Shown: positions 1-8,311 of the stretch, piece after piece
Position numbering within the stretch: position 1 is the stretch's first letter
Layout: every line of letters begins with the position of its first letter
NCBI RefSeq assembly: GCF_900142755.1
Contig: NZ_FRCA01000010.1
Coordinates: 166,809-230,808 of the forward strand
DNA: 64,000 nucleotides
Reading direction: 5' to 3'
Source: Halomonas cupida
GTDB taxonomy: Bacteria > Pseudomonadota > Gammaproteobacteria > Pseudomonadales > Halomonadaceae
Notes under the pieces: model-generated
The model's database searches: none
What the model was told of the DNA's origin: nothing
What the model saw: only the letters and a program-made list of their open reading frames with translations
Position numbers and translations under genes: made by a program

Positions 1-2
1 CC

Positions 3-524
3 CATGGCGTGAGCCTTGACTGGCTGATTCTCGGTAAGGGACCACGTGAGTCAGGAAACGCACCAACCGGGTCTCAGGGCTTGTCGATCAGCGCATCTCC
101 CAGCGAGGGGCTATGTGCTATCTCGATGTACGACATTGAGGCAGCGGCTGGGGATGGCCGCTCGCTTGAACAAGAGAACATTGAGTCCACCCTGTATTTC
201 GAAGGAGAACAGCTGGCTGCCCAGGGGCTAGACCCCGCCCATATTGTTGGCGTGAAAGTGCGTGGCGACAGCATGGAGTCGACACTGGCTGACGGTGACT
301 GGGTGCTGGTGGATCGCAGTGATCGCCCGGATCGCCCGGAGGGAGTCTTTCTACTGCTGGTGGATGGCGAACGGCGTATCAAGCGGGTACAGCGGGTTGC
401 CGGTGGGGCTTGGGTGTTGATCAGCGACAATAGCCATTACCAGCCGGAGATGATCCCCCCGGACAAGATGATGGCCGTCGAGCTGCTCGGGCGGTGTGTG
501 GTGAAGATCGGTAGTATTTCGTGA
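3..524 (+). CDS. LexA/CI-type S24 repressor, 5' end cut by window edge
   Basis: The frame is open to the left edge, so this is the C-terminal part of a phage-type repressor. The first visible residues (GVSLDWLILGKGP) match the end of an HTH_3 DNA-binding domain, where a GVS-x-x-WLxxG stretch is typical. A self-cleaving S24 peptidase domain follows: the nucleophile Ser lies in VRGDSME and the general-base Lys in RRIKRV, so both catalytic residues are present. Known members bind operator DNA as dimers and autocleave when RecA filaments form after DNA damage. Here it probably maintains lysogeny of the adjacent P2-like prophage (inference). A GTG at position 9 could be read as a start, but this would remove the HTH, so the real start is outside the window. 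Confidence 0.85.
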   Translation, partial: HGVSLDWLILGKGPRESGNAPTGSQGLSISASPSEGLCAISMYDIEAAAGDGRSLEQENIESTLYFEGEQLAAQGLDPAHIVGVKVRGDSMESTLADGDWVLVDRSDRPDRPEGVFLLLVDGERRIKRVQRVAGGAWVLISDNSHYQPEMIPPDKMMAVELLGRCVVKIGSIS

Positions 525-604
525 TATTGATCAGGGCGACATAGATCGCCCGATTAAAACAGAGACTCTCAATAGAGAGCATAACTACGCAAGGGAACAT
601 TCTG

Positions 605-1444
605 ATGAATGACAACGTGCTATTGATGGTGTTTGTCGCTGTCTTTGCTGGTGTGTGGTGGTTCGTTTCAAAAAGACTAGCCAAGATGGGAAAAGGCGCG
701 TTTCTTCGGCACTTTTTGGGAGGTGTGCTAGGACTTTTTTCTGGATTGGTAGCCTTGTCACTTGCATTCGGATTATCTGGCGAGACATCGGTAACTGGTC
801 AGGACGATAAAGGCAACCAGTCAGTAGATTCAGCCTCATCAACACATCAAGATTTATCGAATCACTATGAAGTGATATCCGATCAAGTTAATGCTCCATT
901 CAAACGAACAGTTGAGGTTGTCCTCCACGAACGTGTGAGCGAAGATCAGCTTGAAGAGATTGGAAGGTCGATCAAGGCAATGGATGACGAAGAGGTTGAA
1001 CGAACCTTCATTGGCTACCGCTTGGACAGCCAGCCATCAGACAGCGCCTATTGGGGAACCACTCATTACAATCCCACTCTCAACGTCGTGATCCTTGGAC
1101 TTACTCCTGACGAGTACAAGGCTCTTCAGGATTTTGATGTAGCAGGAGAGTACCAAGAAATAATGGGGTCGTGGTTCATCGGTAGAGGATTCCCCCACCT
1201 TCTTGTTGCTTACAAGGTAGATGGTGAATCGTTCATTGATGAGGTCTATGCAGACCTTAGCACCAGCTCATCCAGTATGGTTGAATCGAGAACTGATGAT
1301 GGAAACATCAGGCTTGAGAAGCCTAATAATGAATTTGGTGAATATTTTGTAATTGACTCCCAAGGCAATCTCCAGTTTTGGAGCAAGAACGGAAACTATT
1401 TTACCGCTTCTCCAAAGGCTGATTCTGAGCAGGCTTCTTCGTAG
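605..1444 (+). CDS. Membrane-anchored protein of unknown function
   Basis: I do not recognise a named family. The 279-residue product starts with two hydrophobic segments (about residues 4-20 and 36-56) separated by a basic loop (SKRLAKMGKG), then a low-complexity linker and a soluble domain of about 200 residues containing RTFIGYRL and a TTHYNPTLNVVILG strand. By the positive-inside rule the basic loop should be cytoplasmic and the C-terminal domain periplasmic, although a two-helix hairpin with a cytoplasmic domain is not excluded. A ribosome site (aagggaac) lies just before the ATG. The next gene starts 9 bases downstream on the same strand, so it is probably the first gene of a three-gene unit with the S24-like and KAP genes. 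Confidence 0.7.
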   Translation: MNDNVLLMVFVAVFAGVWWFVSKRLAKMGKGAFLRHFLGGVLGLFSGLVALSLAFGLSGETSVTGQDDKGNQSVDSASSTHQDLSNHYEVISDQVNAPFKRTVEVVLHERVSEDQLEEIGRSIKAMDDEEVERTFIGYRLDSQPSDSAYWGTTHYNPTLNVVILGLTPDEYKALQDFDVAGEYQEIMGSWFIGRGFPHLLVAYKVDGESFIDEVYADLSTSSSSMVESRTDDGNIRLEKPNNEFGEYFVIDSQGNLQFWSKNGNYFTASPKADSEQASS

Positions 1445-1453
1445 GAAACTGGA

Positions 1454-1822
1454 ATGCGAGTCGACTATCTTGGCCCGGCATTTCCGGGCCTTACCAATCC
1501 GTGTGTCTCAACACTGGGCTTCCGTGAGATTCCGCCAGAGTGCTTTCTGGTCGAGGTCTCCGATGAGGCGGGTATCGGTGGCGAGATTCAGGAAGGCGAC
1601 CTGATGTTGGTGGATGAACGTCGACCTATTCAGCATGGGGACTTGGCCGTGATGGACGTTGAGGGACAATTGCGATTGTTCCGCAGCCATCGTATTGGTG
1701 GGAACTTTCGACTGATTCCTGCCGGTGGCGGACAAGGTATGTTTGCCAAACCGAGCGATGTGCGTGGAGTGGTAGTTCATCATAGATCAATACCTAAAGA
1801 ACTTGGGGAGTGGCAGGTATGA
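1454..1822 (+). CDS. S24/LexA-fold protein lacking the catalytic dyad
   Basis: The 122-residue protein consists only of a LexA/UmuD-like C-terminal fold. The stretch GEIQEGDLMLVDERRP matches the conserved D-G-D-x-V-L-V-D strand of S24 peptidases, followed by GQLRLFRSHR, where the family has its catalytic Lys. Aligning this with the repressor at the left edge puts Gly at the nucleophile Ser position (no GDSM motif) and Phe at the Lys position. No N-terminal HTH is present. It is therefore probably not self-cleaving and may serve as a dimerisation or sensor partner, for example of the full repressor (inference). Its stop overlaps the ATG of the KAP gene in an ATGA, which suggests translational coupling. 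Confidence 0.7.
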   Translation: MRVDYLGPAFPGLTNPCVSTLGFREIPPECFLVEVSDEAGIGGEIQEGDLMLVDERRPIQHGDLAVMDVEGQLRLFRSHRIGGNFRLIPAGGGQGMFAKPSDVRGVVVHHRSIPKELGEWQV

Positions 1823-3249
1823 GTGCTTGGGATGGAGACCGTCTGAATAGAAAGCCTATTGCTGACTTTTTAACCACATTTCTAGATGGTGATGATGATG
1901 CAAAGGTAATGAATATAGATGCGCCTTGGGGGTTCGGAAAGACGTATTTTGTTAGTGAATGGCATGAAGGTTTTTTAGAAAGTCGGGGGACGATTTATTT
2001 TAACGCTTGGAAAGTTGACTATTCTGGCGAGCCATTTTTTGACTTGGTTTCAGCTATTAGAGACCAATTGGTTAACCAATCTCCTGTGTCAGAAAAAATC
2101 AATGAAGCAGCTGCAGGATTTATAAGAAAATCTGCTCAAGTAGCTGTTAAGGCAGGGCCAGAAGTAGGGAAACTGCTACTTAAGGGACTGATAAAAAAAG
2201 CACTGGCAACCGACCTCGATGAAGTTTCTGATAAGATAACAGATGCCGGTTATTCTGCTGCAGAATCTGCTGTTACTAAACTACTTGATAATAGTTCTAA
2301 AGCATCAGAGGTAGTTGATGAATTCAAGTCTGATCTTTCTGGTTTAATTAGTGCGGTATCAGAAGAAAAATATAACAAATGTGGCGAGAGAGCACCAATA
2401 TACATCTTTATTGATGAGCTTGATCGTTGCCGTCCAACGTACGCTATTGAACTTCTTGAGAGAGTAAAACATCTCTTCGATGTCGATGGATGCAAGTTCG
2501 TGATTGCTACTGATACCAATCAACTCGCTCATTCCATTCGAGCTGTATATGGTAGTGGGTTTGATTCGCATCGGTACTTAAAAAGGTTCTTCGATGTCAC
2601 TTATCAGCTTAAAAATGATGACATTGAAGGCTGGTCAAAAATGTCTTTGGGAAATATTGATGCTTCAAACTTAATTAAATTGAATTTTGAGTTGAGGAAT
2701 AAGTCGCACAATAGCGCCATGTGGCCGGCGAATGAAAATGGTGTTGTGGCTCCACATAAATATTGTGTTTTTTCGGTAGGTGGTGATCTTGAGCCGCATC
2801 ATTCTGAATTTATTGCTATTTGCAAAACTTTTTCTCTGTCTCTAAGGGATGTTCAAAAGATTATGCTGCATTTTAGAGGTTCAATGGCCACTGCTAGAAG
2901 TTCGAGAGTACACTTTTTCTTTCTGTTTTACTTGTCAGTGTTGCGTTATCAGGACTTTGGGCTGTTCTCGCGAATGAGAAATGAATGGAGTCAAGATTTA
3001 CATGATGAGATTAATGCCAGGTTCCCTCCTTTTTATTTTTATTTTATTACTAAGAATATGTCCGTCCATGAAATAGCCAAGATTTATGTCGAAGCACTGA
3101 CTATTTCTTTGGGTGATTTGAAAAGTAGATATAATAATATGGATAGTAGTGATCTTGGTTTTGTCTATTCTGTATATGAAAACGTTGTTTACGGTGAAGG
3201 GCTGGCTACTTATTTCGATGCTGCAGATATGGCAAGTGACTTGCGATGA
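1819..3249 (+). CDS. KAP family P-loop NTPase
   Basis: The 476-residue protein has a Walker A motif APWGFGKT (Lys about residue 41) and a Walker B motif IYIFIDELDRCRP (about residues 193-205) followed by a sensor-1 strand FVIATDTNQLA. This arrangement, with DELDRC and a long helical insert between the two motifs, is diagnostic of KAP NTPases. The family includes F-plasmid PifA, which excludes T7, and many members sit in phage-defence loci. The ATG at 1819 overlaps the previous stop and has a GGGGAG ribosome site; a GTG at 1810 is in frame but less likely. The gene is clearly AT-richer than the phage late genes beside it, which points to separate acquisition. Role in phage exclusion is inferred from family and location. 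Confidence 0.85.
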   Translation: MSAWDGDRLNRKPIADFLTTFLDGDDDAKVMNIDAPWGFGKTYFVSEWHEGFLESRGTIYFNAWKVDYSGEPFFDLVSAIRDQLVNQSPVSEKINEAAAGFIRKSAQVAVKAGPEVGKLLLKGLIKKALATDLDEVSDKITDAGYSAAESAVTKLLDNSSKASEVVDEFKSDLSGLISAVSEEKYNKCGERAPIYIFIDELDRCRPTYAIELLERVKHLFDVDGCKFVIATDTNQLAHSIRAVYGSGFDSHRYLKRFFDVTYQLKNDDIEGWSKMSLGNIDASNLIKLNFELRNKSHNSAMWPANENGVVAPHKYCVFSVGGDLEPHHSEFIAICKTFSLSLRDVQKIMLHFRGSMATARSSRVHFFFLFYLSVLRYQDFGLFSRMRNEWSQDLHDEINARFPPFYFYFITKNMSVHEIAKIYVEALTISLGDLKSRYNNMDSSDLGFVYSVYENVVYGEGLATYFDAADMASDLR

Positions 3250-3459
3250 ACTGTGCACCTTACATGTGGCTTAGAATCTCTAAATCGCGCCTATTCAAAG
3301 CCGCTTCTGCTATTTTTATATTATAAAATATTTGTCCGGAGGTGGCTAATATCGCAACGTTGGAAAGATAGCTTAATTTTGATAAATAGTGCGGCGTACT
3401 AGTAATTCCAATAGATCGCACTTTCTGTAATATTCTAAATGGAAAGGAGTTTACGAATC

Positions 3460-4491
3460 CTAGCTAGCTCTAGTCGAGTTAAACTTCACTTCCATGGTTA
3501 GCTCCGTGGTGTAGGCACTTTCATTAAGTGTATGAACCACTTCAGTGATCAACCACGGCGTGGCGTCGATCTGTGGTTTCCACCCGATCAGCCACACCGG
3601 GGTCTCTGGATAGAGGTCTGGCCGTCCTTCGGCCAGCTCCAGACTGAATTCAGCACCACCTCGCTGGAGCCGTTGCCACTCGGCGCTGGCCGCCACTAGG
3701 GCATCATTCTCGCTGGCGTAGGTCGGGCGCAGGCTTTTCAGATTCTCGGTTTCCCCGGCGATCACTATCTTGCGCTCGGCGCCGGCCGTGTCGTTCCAGA
3801 ATGCCTTTACGCCGGTATACGCATCGCGGTCTGTAACGGAATAGCGATGTGTGTCACCAACCTGACGATAGAGCTGGATCGGCGGGATCTCTGTGCCGCC
3901 GGCGGTGGTGGCCTGCCCAGCTGCGATGAACAGCAGATTTCCTGCCTTGACCGTGGCCACCGCATCATAGCGCTCGGCCAGACGGGTCAGGAAATGTAGG
4001 TCGCTTTCATCGGTCTGGTCAATGTGCCGCACGCGGATTCCAGCCAGGCCCTCGGATACCTTGGGTTCAAGGTCGTGCCGTTCGGCGATGGTGGTAATGA
4101 TGTCGCGCACGGTGATCTTGTCCCAGCTCTGCGAACGCTTGCCGGGGAGATCCTTTCGCATGTCAGCAGAGCGAGCGCGAATGGTGAGAGTGTCCGGGGC
4201 ACCAGAGTGCTCTACCTCGTCGACGATGTAGGTGCCACGGTCGATGAGGCCGTCACCTTTCCAACCGAGCGCGAGCCGCAGTTCGGCACCTCGAGTGGGT
4301 AGGTCGAGACGTCCATCGTGATCCTCGAGCACGATATCGAGTTGGTCCGCTTCGAGACCGCGGTTGTCAGTCAGCCGGAGAGACTGCAGCCTGGCGCCAA
4401 GTTCAGGACTGATCCGCTGACCGGCCAGTGATATGTCGTAACTGGGCACTCTGGCCGGGCGACCTTGCTGCTGGAGAAACCATGCCGTCAT
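3460..4491 (-). CDS. D: Phage late control/tail hub protein gpD
   Basis: The 343-residue product matches P2 gpD, the baseplate hub protein at the end of the tail tube (T4 gp27-like, phage late control D family). Supporting sequence includes the opening PSYDISLAGQRISPEL and the RSADMRKDLPGKRSQSWD stretch that is typical of the family. It is the last gene of the FI-FII-E-T-U-D transcription unit and overlaps gpU by four bases. Downstream, positions 3250-3459 are AT-rich, contain an inverted repeat around ttatattataaaat and show no gene; the ogr activator that follows D in P2 is absent here. Confidence 0.93.
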   Translation of the reverse strand: MTAWFLQQQGRPARVPSYDISLAGQRISPELGARLQSLRLTDNRGLEADQLDIVLEDHDGRLDLPTRGAELRLALGWKGDGLIDRGTYIVDEVEHSGAPDTLTIRARSADMRKDLPGKRSQSWDKITVRDIITTIAERHDLEPKVSEGLAGIRVRHIDQTDESDLHFLTRLAERYDAVATVKAGNLLFIAAGQATTAGGTEIPPIQLYRQVGDTHRYSVTDRDAYTGVKAFWNDTAGAERKIVIAGETENLKSLRPTYASENDALVAASAEWQRLQRGGAEFSLELAEGRPDLYPETPVWLIGWKPQIDATPWLITEVVHTLNESAYTTELTMEVKFNSTRAS

Positions 4492-4931
4492 GCCAGCGCT
4501 CCTGTCAGCGCCCGGGCGGTCAGGTTGCCGAGTCGGCCGAGGGCATTGCCACTGTCCTCATCGATACGCTGGAGAGAGAGGTCGAACTCGATTTTCTGCG
4601 CACTACCGTCGCGCATGTGGTGGCTTTTCCCCTCGTTCATGCCTTCGATGATGAACAGGCCGTAGTAGCTGCCATTGCCCTCGATAAGTGGCCAGGCAGC
4701 GCCCTGGTTGGCCATCTCTCTCAGGTAGTCCAGATTCTGTTGGCCACCAGTGAAGTGAGGCAGCAAGGTGCCAGTGAGCGTAATGGTGTCTTCTGCAGGT
4801 CCGAGGAACTGCCGGGCGGGCCGTCGCCCGACTCGGCTTTGCGGTGCATGGCGCCATGAGGTCCGGCGCTGGAGTTCCCGGTAGCTGGCGGTGTCCAGCG
4901 CGAACACGAACAAGCCATAGGCCATCATCAT
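4488..4931 (-). CDS. U: Phage tail protein gpU
   Basis: The 147-residue protein belongs to the P2 GpU family. It starts with a hydrophobic stretch (MMMAYGLFVFALDT) followed by SYRELQRRTSWRH, which is the characteristic start of the family. In P2, gpU is needed to complete the tail and is thought to act in the baseplate or hub region. It lies between tape measure T and hub D, and its stop overlaps the D start, as in P2. The 11-base gap to T and the overlap with D support co-translation. Confidence 0.92.
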   Translation of the reverse strand: MMMAYGLFVFALDTASYRELQRRTSWRHAPQSRVGRRPARQFLGPAEDTITLTGTLLPHFTGGQQNLDYLREMANQGAAWPLIEGNGSYYGLFIIEGMNEGKSHHMRDGSAQKIEFDLSLQRIDEDSGNALGRLGNLTARALTGALA

Positions 4932-4942
4932 TGGAGCGTCTC

Positions 4943-7735
4943 CTACTCGGTGTCGTGGAAGGCACTGCGCCGACGAGCGGACTGCTCGCGAGCGGCACGC
5001 TTGAGGGCGTGCTGAACTTCGGCGGCGACATAGCGGGCCAGAGCCTGCTCGTCCATACCTGGAGCGGGATGGACATTGATATCTCCAACAGTGATCGTCA
5101 CATTCCCGCTGCCGACAGAGGACAATGGCGGCCGATGATCAATGGGGACGTCAGCAAACGTGGCAGTGTCCAGCACTCCGGCAGTTGCAGCCGTGGTGCC
5201 CAACGCTCCGAGGGCGATCCCTGCACCCGCCTGGGTGATGCGCTTCGCGAAGGCAGCAATCTCATCGAGCGGTCCGCGCTCGCTACGCTGCACCCCTTGC
5301 TGATAGCCATCCATGGTGTGGCCACCCAGCTCAGCGAACACACGCGAGGGGGAGTGGATCCCCAGCTTGTCCTTGAACCAGCCAACCACTGCGTCGGCCG
5401 TGTTGCCGATGGCATCGCGCAGTGTCTGCCAACTGGCGTCGATGCCGTTGATCAACCCTTCCAGAAGGTTGCCACCGAACTCGGCGAACACCCGCGAAGG
5501 TGAGTTGATACCGAGCTTTTCCTTGAACCAACTGACGACACTCCCGGCCATGTTGGTGATGGTATCGCCCAGTCGACCCAGCCCGCCTGTAATACCACCG
5601 ATCATGCCGTCAATGATGGCGCCACCCAGAGAAGTGAATCCGGCCGGAACATCGATGCCAAGCTGCTGCAGCGCGGCAGTGATCCCTCGCCAGATCAGGC
5701 CGGCGGGGGACCAGTCGAGAATCAGGCGAGAGACACCTGCAATGCCGCCTTCAAATGCCGCCTTGATGCTCTCCCAGGCGGCACCGAGGATGTTCTGAAT
5801 GCCCTGCCAGAGGGCCATGAATTTGGGGCCGAGAGTCTCCCAATTTGTCCAGATATACAGTGCAGCAGCCGCGATCAGGCCAGCTATTGCCAGAATGGGA
5901 TTTGCCATGGCGGCGGCGCCCAGCATGCGCAGTGCGCCAATGACTATGGGGATGGCACGGGTGGCAATACTCTTGAGTACCTTGCCGAGACCACCGCCCT
6001 TGATGCCCATCATCTCCAACCCGTAGCGGGTCAATACTATTGGGCCGAGCAATGAGCCCAGCGCGAGGGTCAAAGCACCGCCGGCGGCGACGAGACCGAC
6101 AACACCAGCCACTGCCGTAGCGATCTGTGCCGTCAGCTCGGGGTTTTCGTTCATCCATGCACCAATGGAACGAATCACCTCTGTCACCATCTGAACCAGC
6201 CCACGCAGGGGCCCTTCATTGGTCTCGGTGAGTGTGATGCCGATTTCTGCCCAGGCGCTGCCCAGTCCCTTGAGGTCACCCTTGATATTGTCACTCATGG
6301 TGGCGGCCATACGGGCATTCTCGCCGTAGTTCTCGCCCAATGACGCGATGAGTTCATCGAGCTTGCCACTGCTCATGCCATTGACCAGTTCGGCCATACC
6401 GGACCCGGCTTCGGCGCCGAAGATCTTCTGCAGAATGGCTTTTCTCTCGACATTGCCGAGATCAGCTGTGGCCGCGTTGATGTCGCGCAGAATATCCGGC
6501 ATGGCACGCATATTTCCGTTGGCATCGGCGACCTGTAAGCCGATTGCAGCCATTGCGTCCGCACCTTCTTTGGCGGGTGCGGTAAGCCGATTCATCATCG
6601 CACGCATCGCGGTACCAGCTTGGCTTCCCTGGATACCGATGTTCCCCATCAGGCCAGCCATGGCAGCAGCCTGTTCCATGGTCAGTTCGAGATCTTCCGC
6701 GCCACCAAGGTATTTCATTGTCTCGCCGAGCATTTCAAGGTCGACGTTGGCACGACTGGCAGAGCCCGAGAGGATATCGGCCACACGCCCCATGGATCCT
6801 TCCGCTTCCATATCAATCTTGAAGGTACCGGCAATGTTGGAAGCGATATCGGCTGCTCGGCCGAGTTCAGTGTTGTTGGCCAGCGCAAGGCTGAGTACAT
6901 CACCCATTGATGCCTTGATTGCCTCTGCCGACATGCCGGCGCGCAGCAGAAACTCCTGACCAGCGCCGACTTCGGTAGCGCTGAATGCAGTGGAAGCACC
7001 CAGCTCCCGCGACTGCGCCTTCAGTGCCTGGAAGCGGGGATCGTTCTTCTCGAATCGGCCAACCGCCTGAACAGCACTCATCTGTGCGCCGTAGTCGATA
7101 CCTGGTGCCAACATCCGGGCACCGGCATACAGTGCGGCACCGCCTGTGGCCAATCCGCCGGCACCAGCACCCTGCATGCGCCCTGCTCGGCCCATACCTC
7201 GATGGAACTGCCGGGAGGCATCGGCAGCGAGACGTTGTTTTCGGGCGATCTCTCCCAGGTGCCGCTGTTGCTGCTGCATCTCCTGGTTGGCTTGCTGGAT
7301 ACGTCGCTGTAACTCTCGCTGCTGGTCACTGAACTTGCCTGTCACACCATCAACACGAGTCATGTTGGTACGCAGCTGCTGGAGCTGCCGTTGCTCGCTC
7401 TCGTACTGTTGGCTGAGGCGGCGTGCCTGGCGGATGGCTTCATCCCGCTTGCGCGTCAGTGCGCTGGTATCGCCCTCAGCATTCTTGAGCTGCCGCGATA
7501 GATCACGGATCTCCTGCTGCTGCTCCTCGAGGGCACGGCTGGATGTTTCGGCCTGCCGTTTGAGGTTGCGGAAACCACGGAGATCCTTCTGGGCGCGCTC
7601 GAGGTGGCGCAGCTGGTCGCGGCTGGCCTTGAGCGCTTCGGCAGTTTTACTGCTGCCCTGGGAGATTTTCTTCAGCGGGCGGGTGGCCCGATCCACCGTA
7701 TCCAGAATGACTTGCAGACTGAGTTTGTTGGCCAT
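4943..7735 (-). CDS. T: Tail tape measure protein gpT
   Basis: This is the largest phage gene (930 residues). An N-terminal, Gln- and Arg-rich coiled coil spans about residues 20-190. A conserved tape-measure core follows (AVGRFEKNDPRF, then a NVERKAILQKIFG segment). Two hydrophobic stretches lie near residues 540-570 and 595-630, and the C-terminus contains a duplicated motif, WFKEKLGINSPSRVFAE and WFKDKLGIHSPSRVFAE, about 50 residues apart. Tape measure proteins set tail length and enter the cell envelope during DNA injection. The gene follows the frameshifted E/E' pair, which encodes the expected assembly chaperones. Length is close to the P2 value (about 815) but somewhat longer. Confidence 0.95.
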   Translation of the reverse strand: MANKLSLQVILDTVDRATRPLKKISQGSSKTAEALKASRDQLRHLERAQKDLRGFRNLKRQAETSSRALEEQQQEIRDLSRQLKNAEGDTSALTRKRDEAIRQARRLSQQYESEQRQLQQLRTNMTRVDGVTGKFSDQQRELQRRIQQANQEMQQQQRHLGEIARKQRLAADASRQFHRGMGRAGRMQGAGAGGLATGGAALYAGARMLAPGIDYGAQMSAVQAVGRFEKNDPRFQALKAQSRELGASTAFSATEVGAGQEFLLRAGMSAEAIKASMGDVLSLALANNTELGRAADIASNIAGTFKIDMEAEGSMGRVADILSGSASRANVDLEMLGETMKYLGGAEDLELTMEQAAAMAGLMGNIGIQGSQAGTAMRAMMNRLTAPAKEGADAMAAIGLQVADANGNMRAMPDILRDINAATADLGNVERKAILQKIFGAEAGSGMAELVNGMSSGKLDELIASLGENYGENARMAATMSDNIKGDLKGLGSAWAEIGITLTETNEGPLRGLVQMVTEVIRSIGAWMNENPELTAQIATAVAGVVGLVAAGGALTLALGSLLGPIVLTRYGLEMMGIKGGGLGKVLKSIATRAIPIVIGALRMLGAAAMANPILAIAGLIAAAALYIWTNWETLGPKFMALWQGIQNILGAAWESIKAAFEGGIAGVSRLILDWSPAGLIWRGITAALQQLGIDVPAGFTSLGGAIIDGMIGGITGGLGRLGDTITNMAGSVVSWFKEKLGINSPSRVFAEFGGNLLEGLINGIDASWQTLRDAIGNTADAVVGWFKDKLGIHSPSRVFAELGGHTMDGYQQGVQRSERGPLDEIAAFAKRITQAGAGIALGALGTTAATAGVLDTATFADVPIDHRPPLSSVGSGNVTITVGDINVHPAPGMDEQALARYVAAEVQHALKRAAREQSARRRSAFHDTE

Positions 7736-7773
7736 CTGGATTCCTTGCTGTGGCGAGGTGGATCAGGTCGGGG

Positions 7774-8261
7774 TCACTTTCGGGGTTTGCGGGATGGGTT
7801 GGGCTCGTAGCGAAGGCGGGCTCGCTCTCGCCACCCCATGAGCTCTGCGAGGCTCATGTCGTCCATTTCCGGAGGGCCCCAGTGGAACACCATGGCCAGA
7901 TCGGCCATGGCGTCATCCACGTACTCCGGAAGGGCTACTCGTTGGCCTCGCGCGTCTTCTTCGGTACCAAAAAACCGACGAGAGTCCCTCCCAGTTGCAC
8001 CAGATCAGCGGGATCAAGCTCGCGAATCTCCGCTTCCGTGAGGGCCGGTTCGGTGATTCGGGGCAGTACCGTTGTCAGCGCACTGACCTGCATCTGCAGC
8101 AGGTCGGTCAGGGAGACATTGCGCAGCGCGCCGGACTTCGGCTTGCGCACCTGGATCTCCTTGATCACGGTCTTGCCGCGGGTAATCGGCTCGTCGAGTT
8201 CGACGGACTCGATGGTGGCCTTGGGCTTCTGCTCAGTAGCGGTGTTGTCTTCCACGGTCAT
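7774..8261 (-). CDS. E': Tail assembly chaperone gpE+E' (-1 frameshift product)
   Basis: Translation begins as gpE and slips one base back on a TTTTTTG run (plus-strand 7968-7974) near the end of E. After the slip the new frame continues for about 65 codons to a TGA at 7774-7776. The extension contains DDAMADLAMVFHWGPPEM and SLAELMGWRERAR, the hallmark of the P2 GpE' family. P2 itself uses the same T6G heptamer. The longer product is thought to chaperone the tape measure during tail assembly, paralleling lambda G/GT. No independent start precedes the E' region, so the frameshift is the only evident way to make it. Confidence 0.9.
7935..8261 (-). CDS. E: Tail protein gpE (unshifted product)
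   Basis: The 108-residue protein begins with an acidic, low-complexity lead and then TRGKTVIKEIQVRKPKSGALR, close to the P2 gpE family (Phage_TAC type). It is one of the two tail assembly chaperone products made from this locus; the second, longer form arises by frameshifting near codon 97. It lies between tube gene FII and tape measure T, where all P2-like phages keep this pair. Confidence 0.9.
   Translation of the reverse strand: MTVEDNTATEQKPKATIESVELDEPITRGKTVIKEIQVRKPKSGALRNVSLTDLLQMQVSALTTVLPRITEPALTEAEIRELDPADLVQLGGTLVGFLVPKKTREANE
7968..7974 (-). promoter_or_regulatory. Programmed -1 frameshift heptamer (TTTTTTG)
   Basis: On the minus strand the E reading frame passes GGT-TTT-TTG, giving T-TTT-TTG as a slippery heptamer. 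Shifting back one base connects E to the E' frame. The heptamer is the same as in P2, and the two frames overlap from here to the E stop at 7935. Confidence 0.88.
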
Positions 8262-8311
8262 TCTCCTGATGGTTCAGCTTTCCCCTGGTGGGGAGTGATC
8301 GGGGTGGTGAA

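Noticed and set aside
525..604. GGGCGA-cataga-TCGCCC hairpin after the repressor as terminator
   Set aside because: Short stem with an A-rich rather than T-rich tail; not convincing on either strand.
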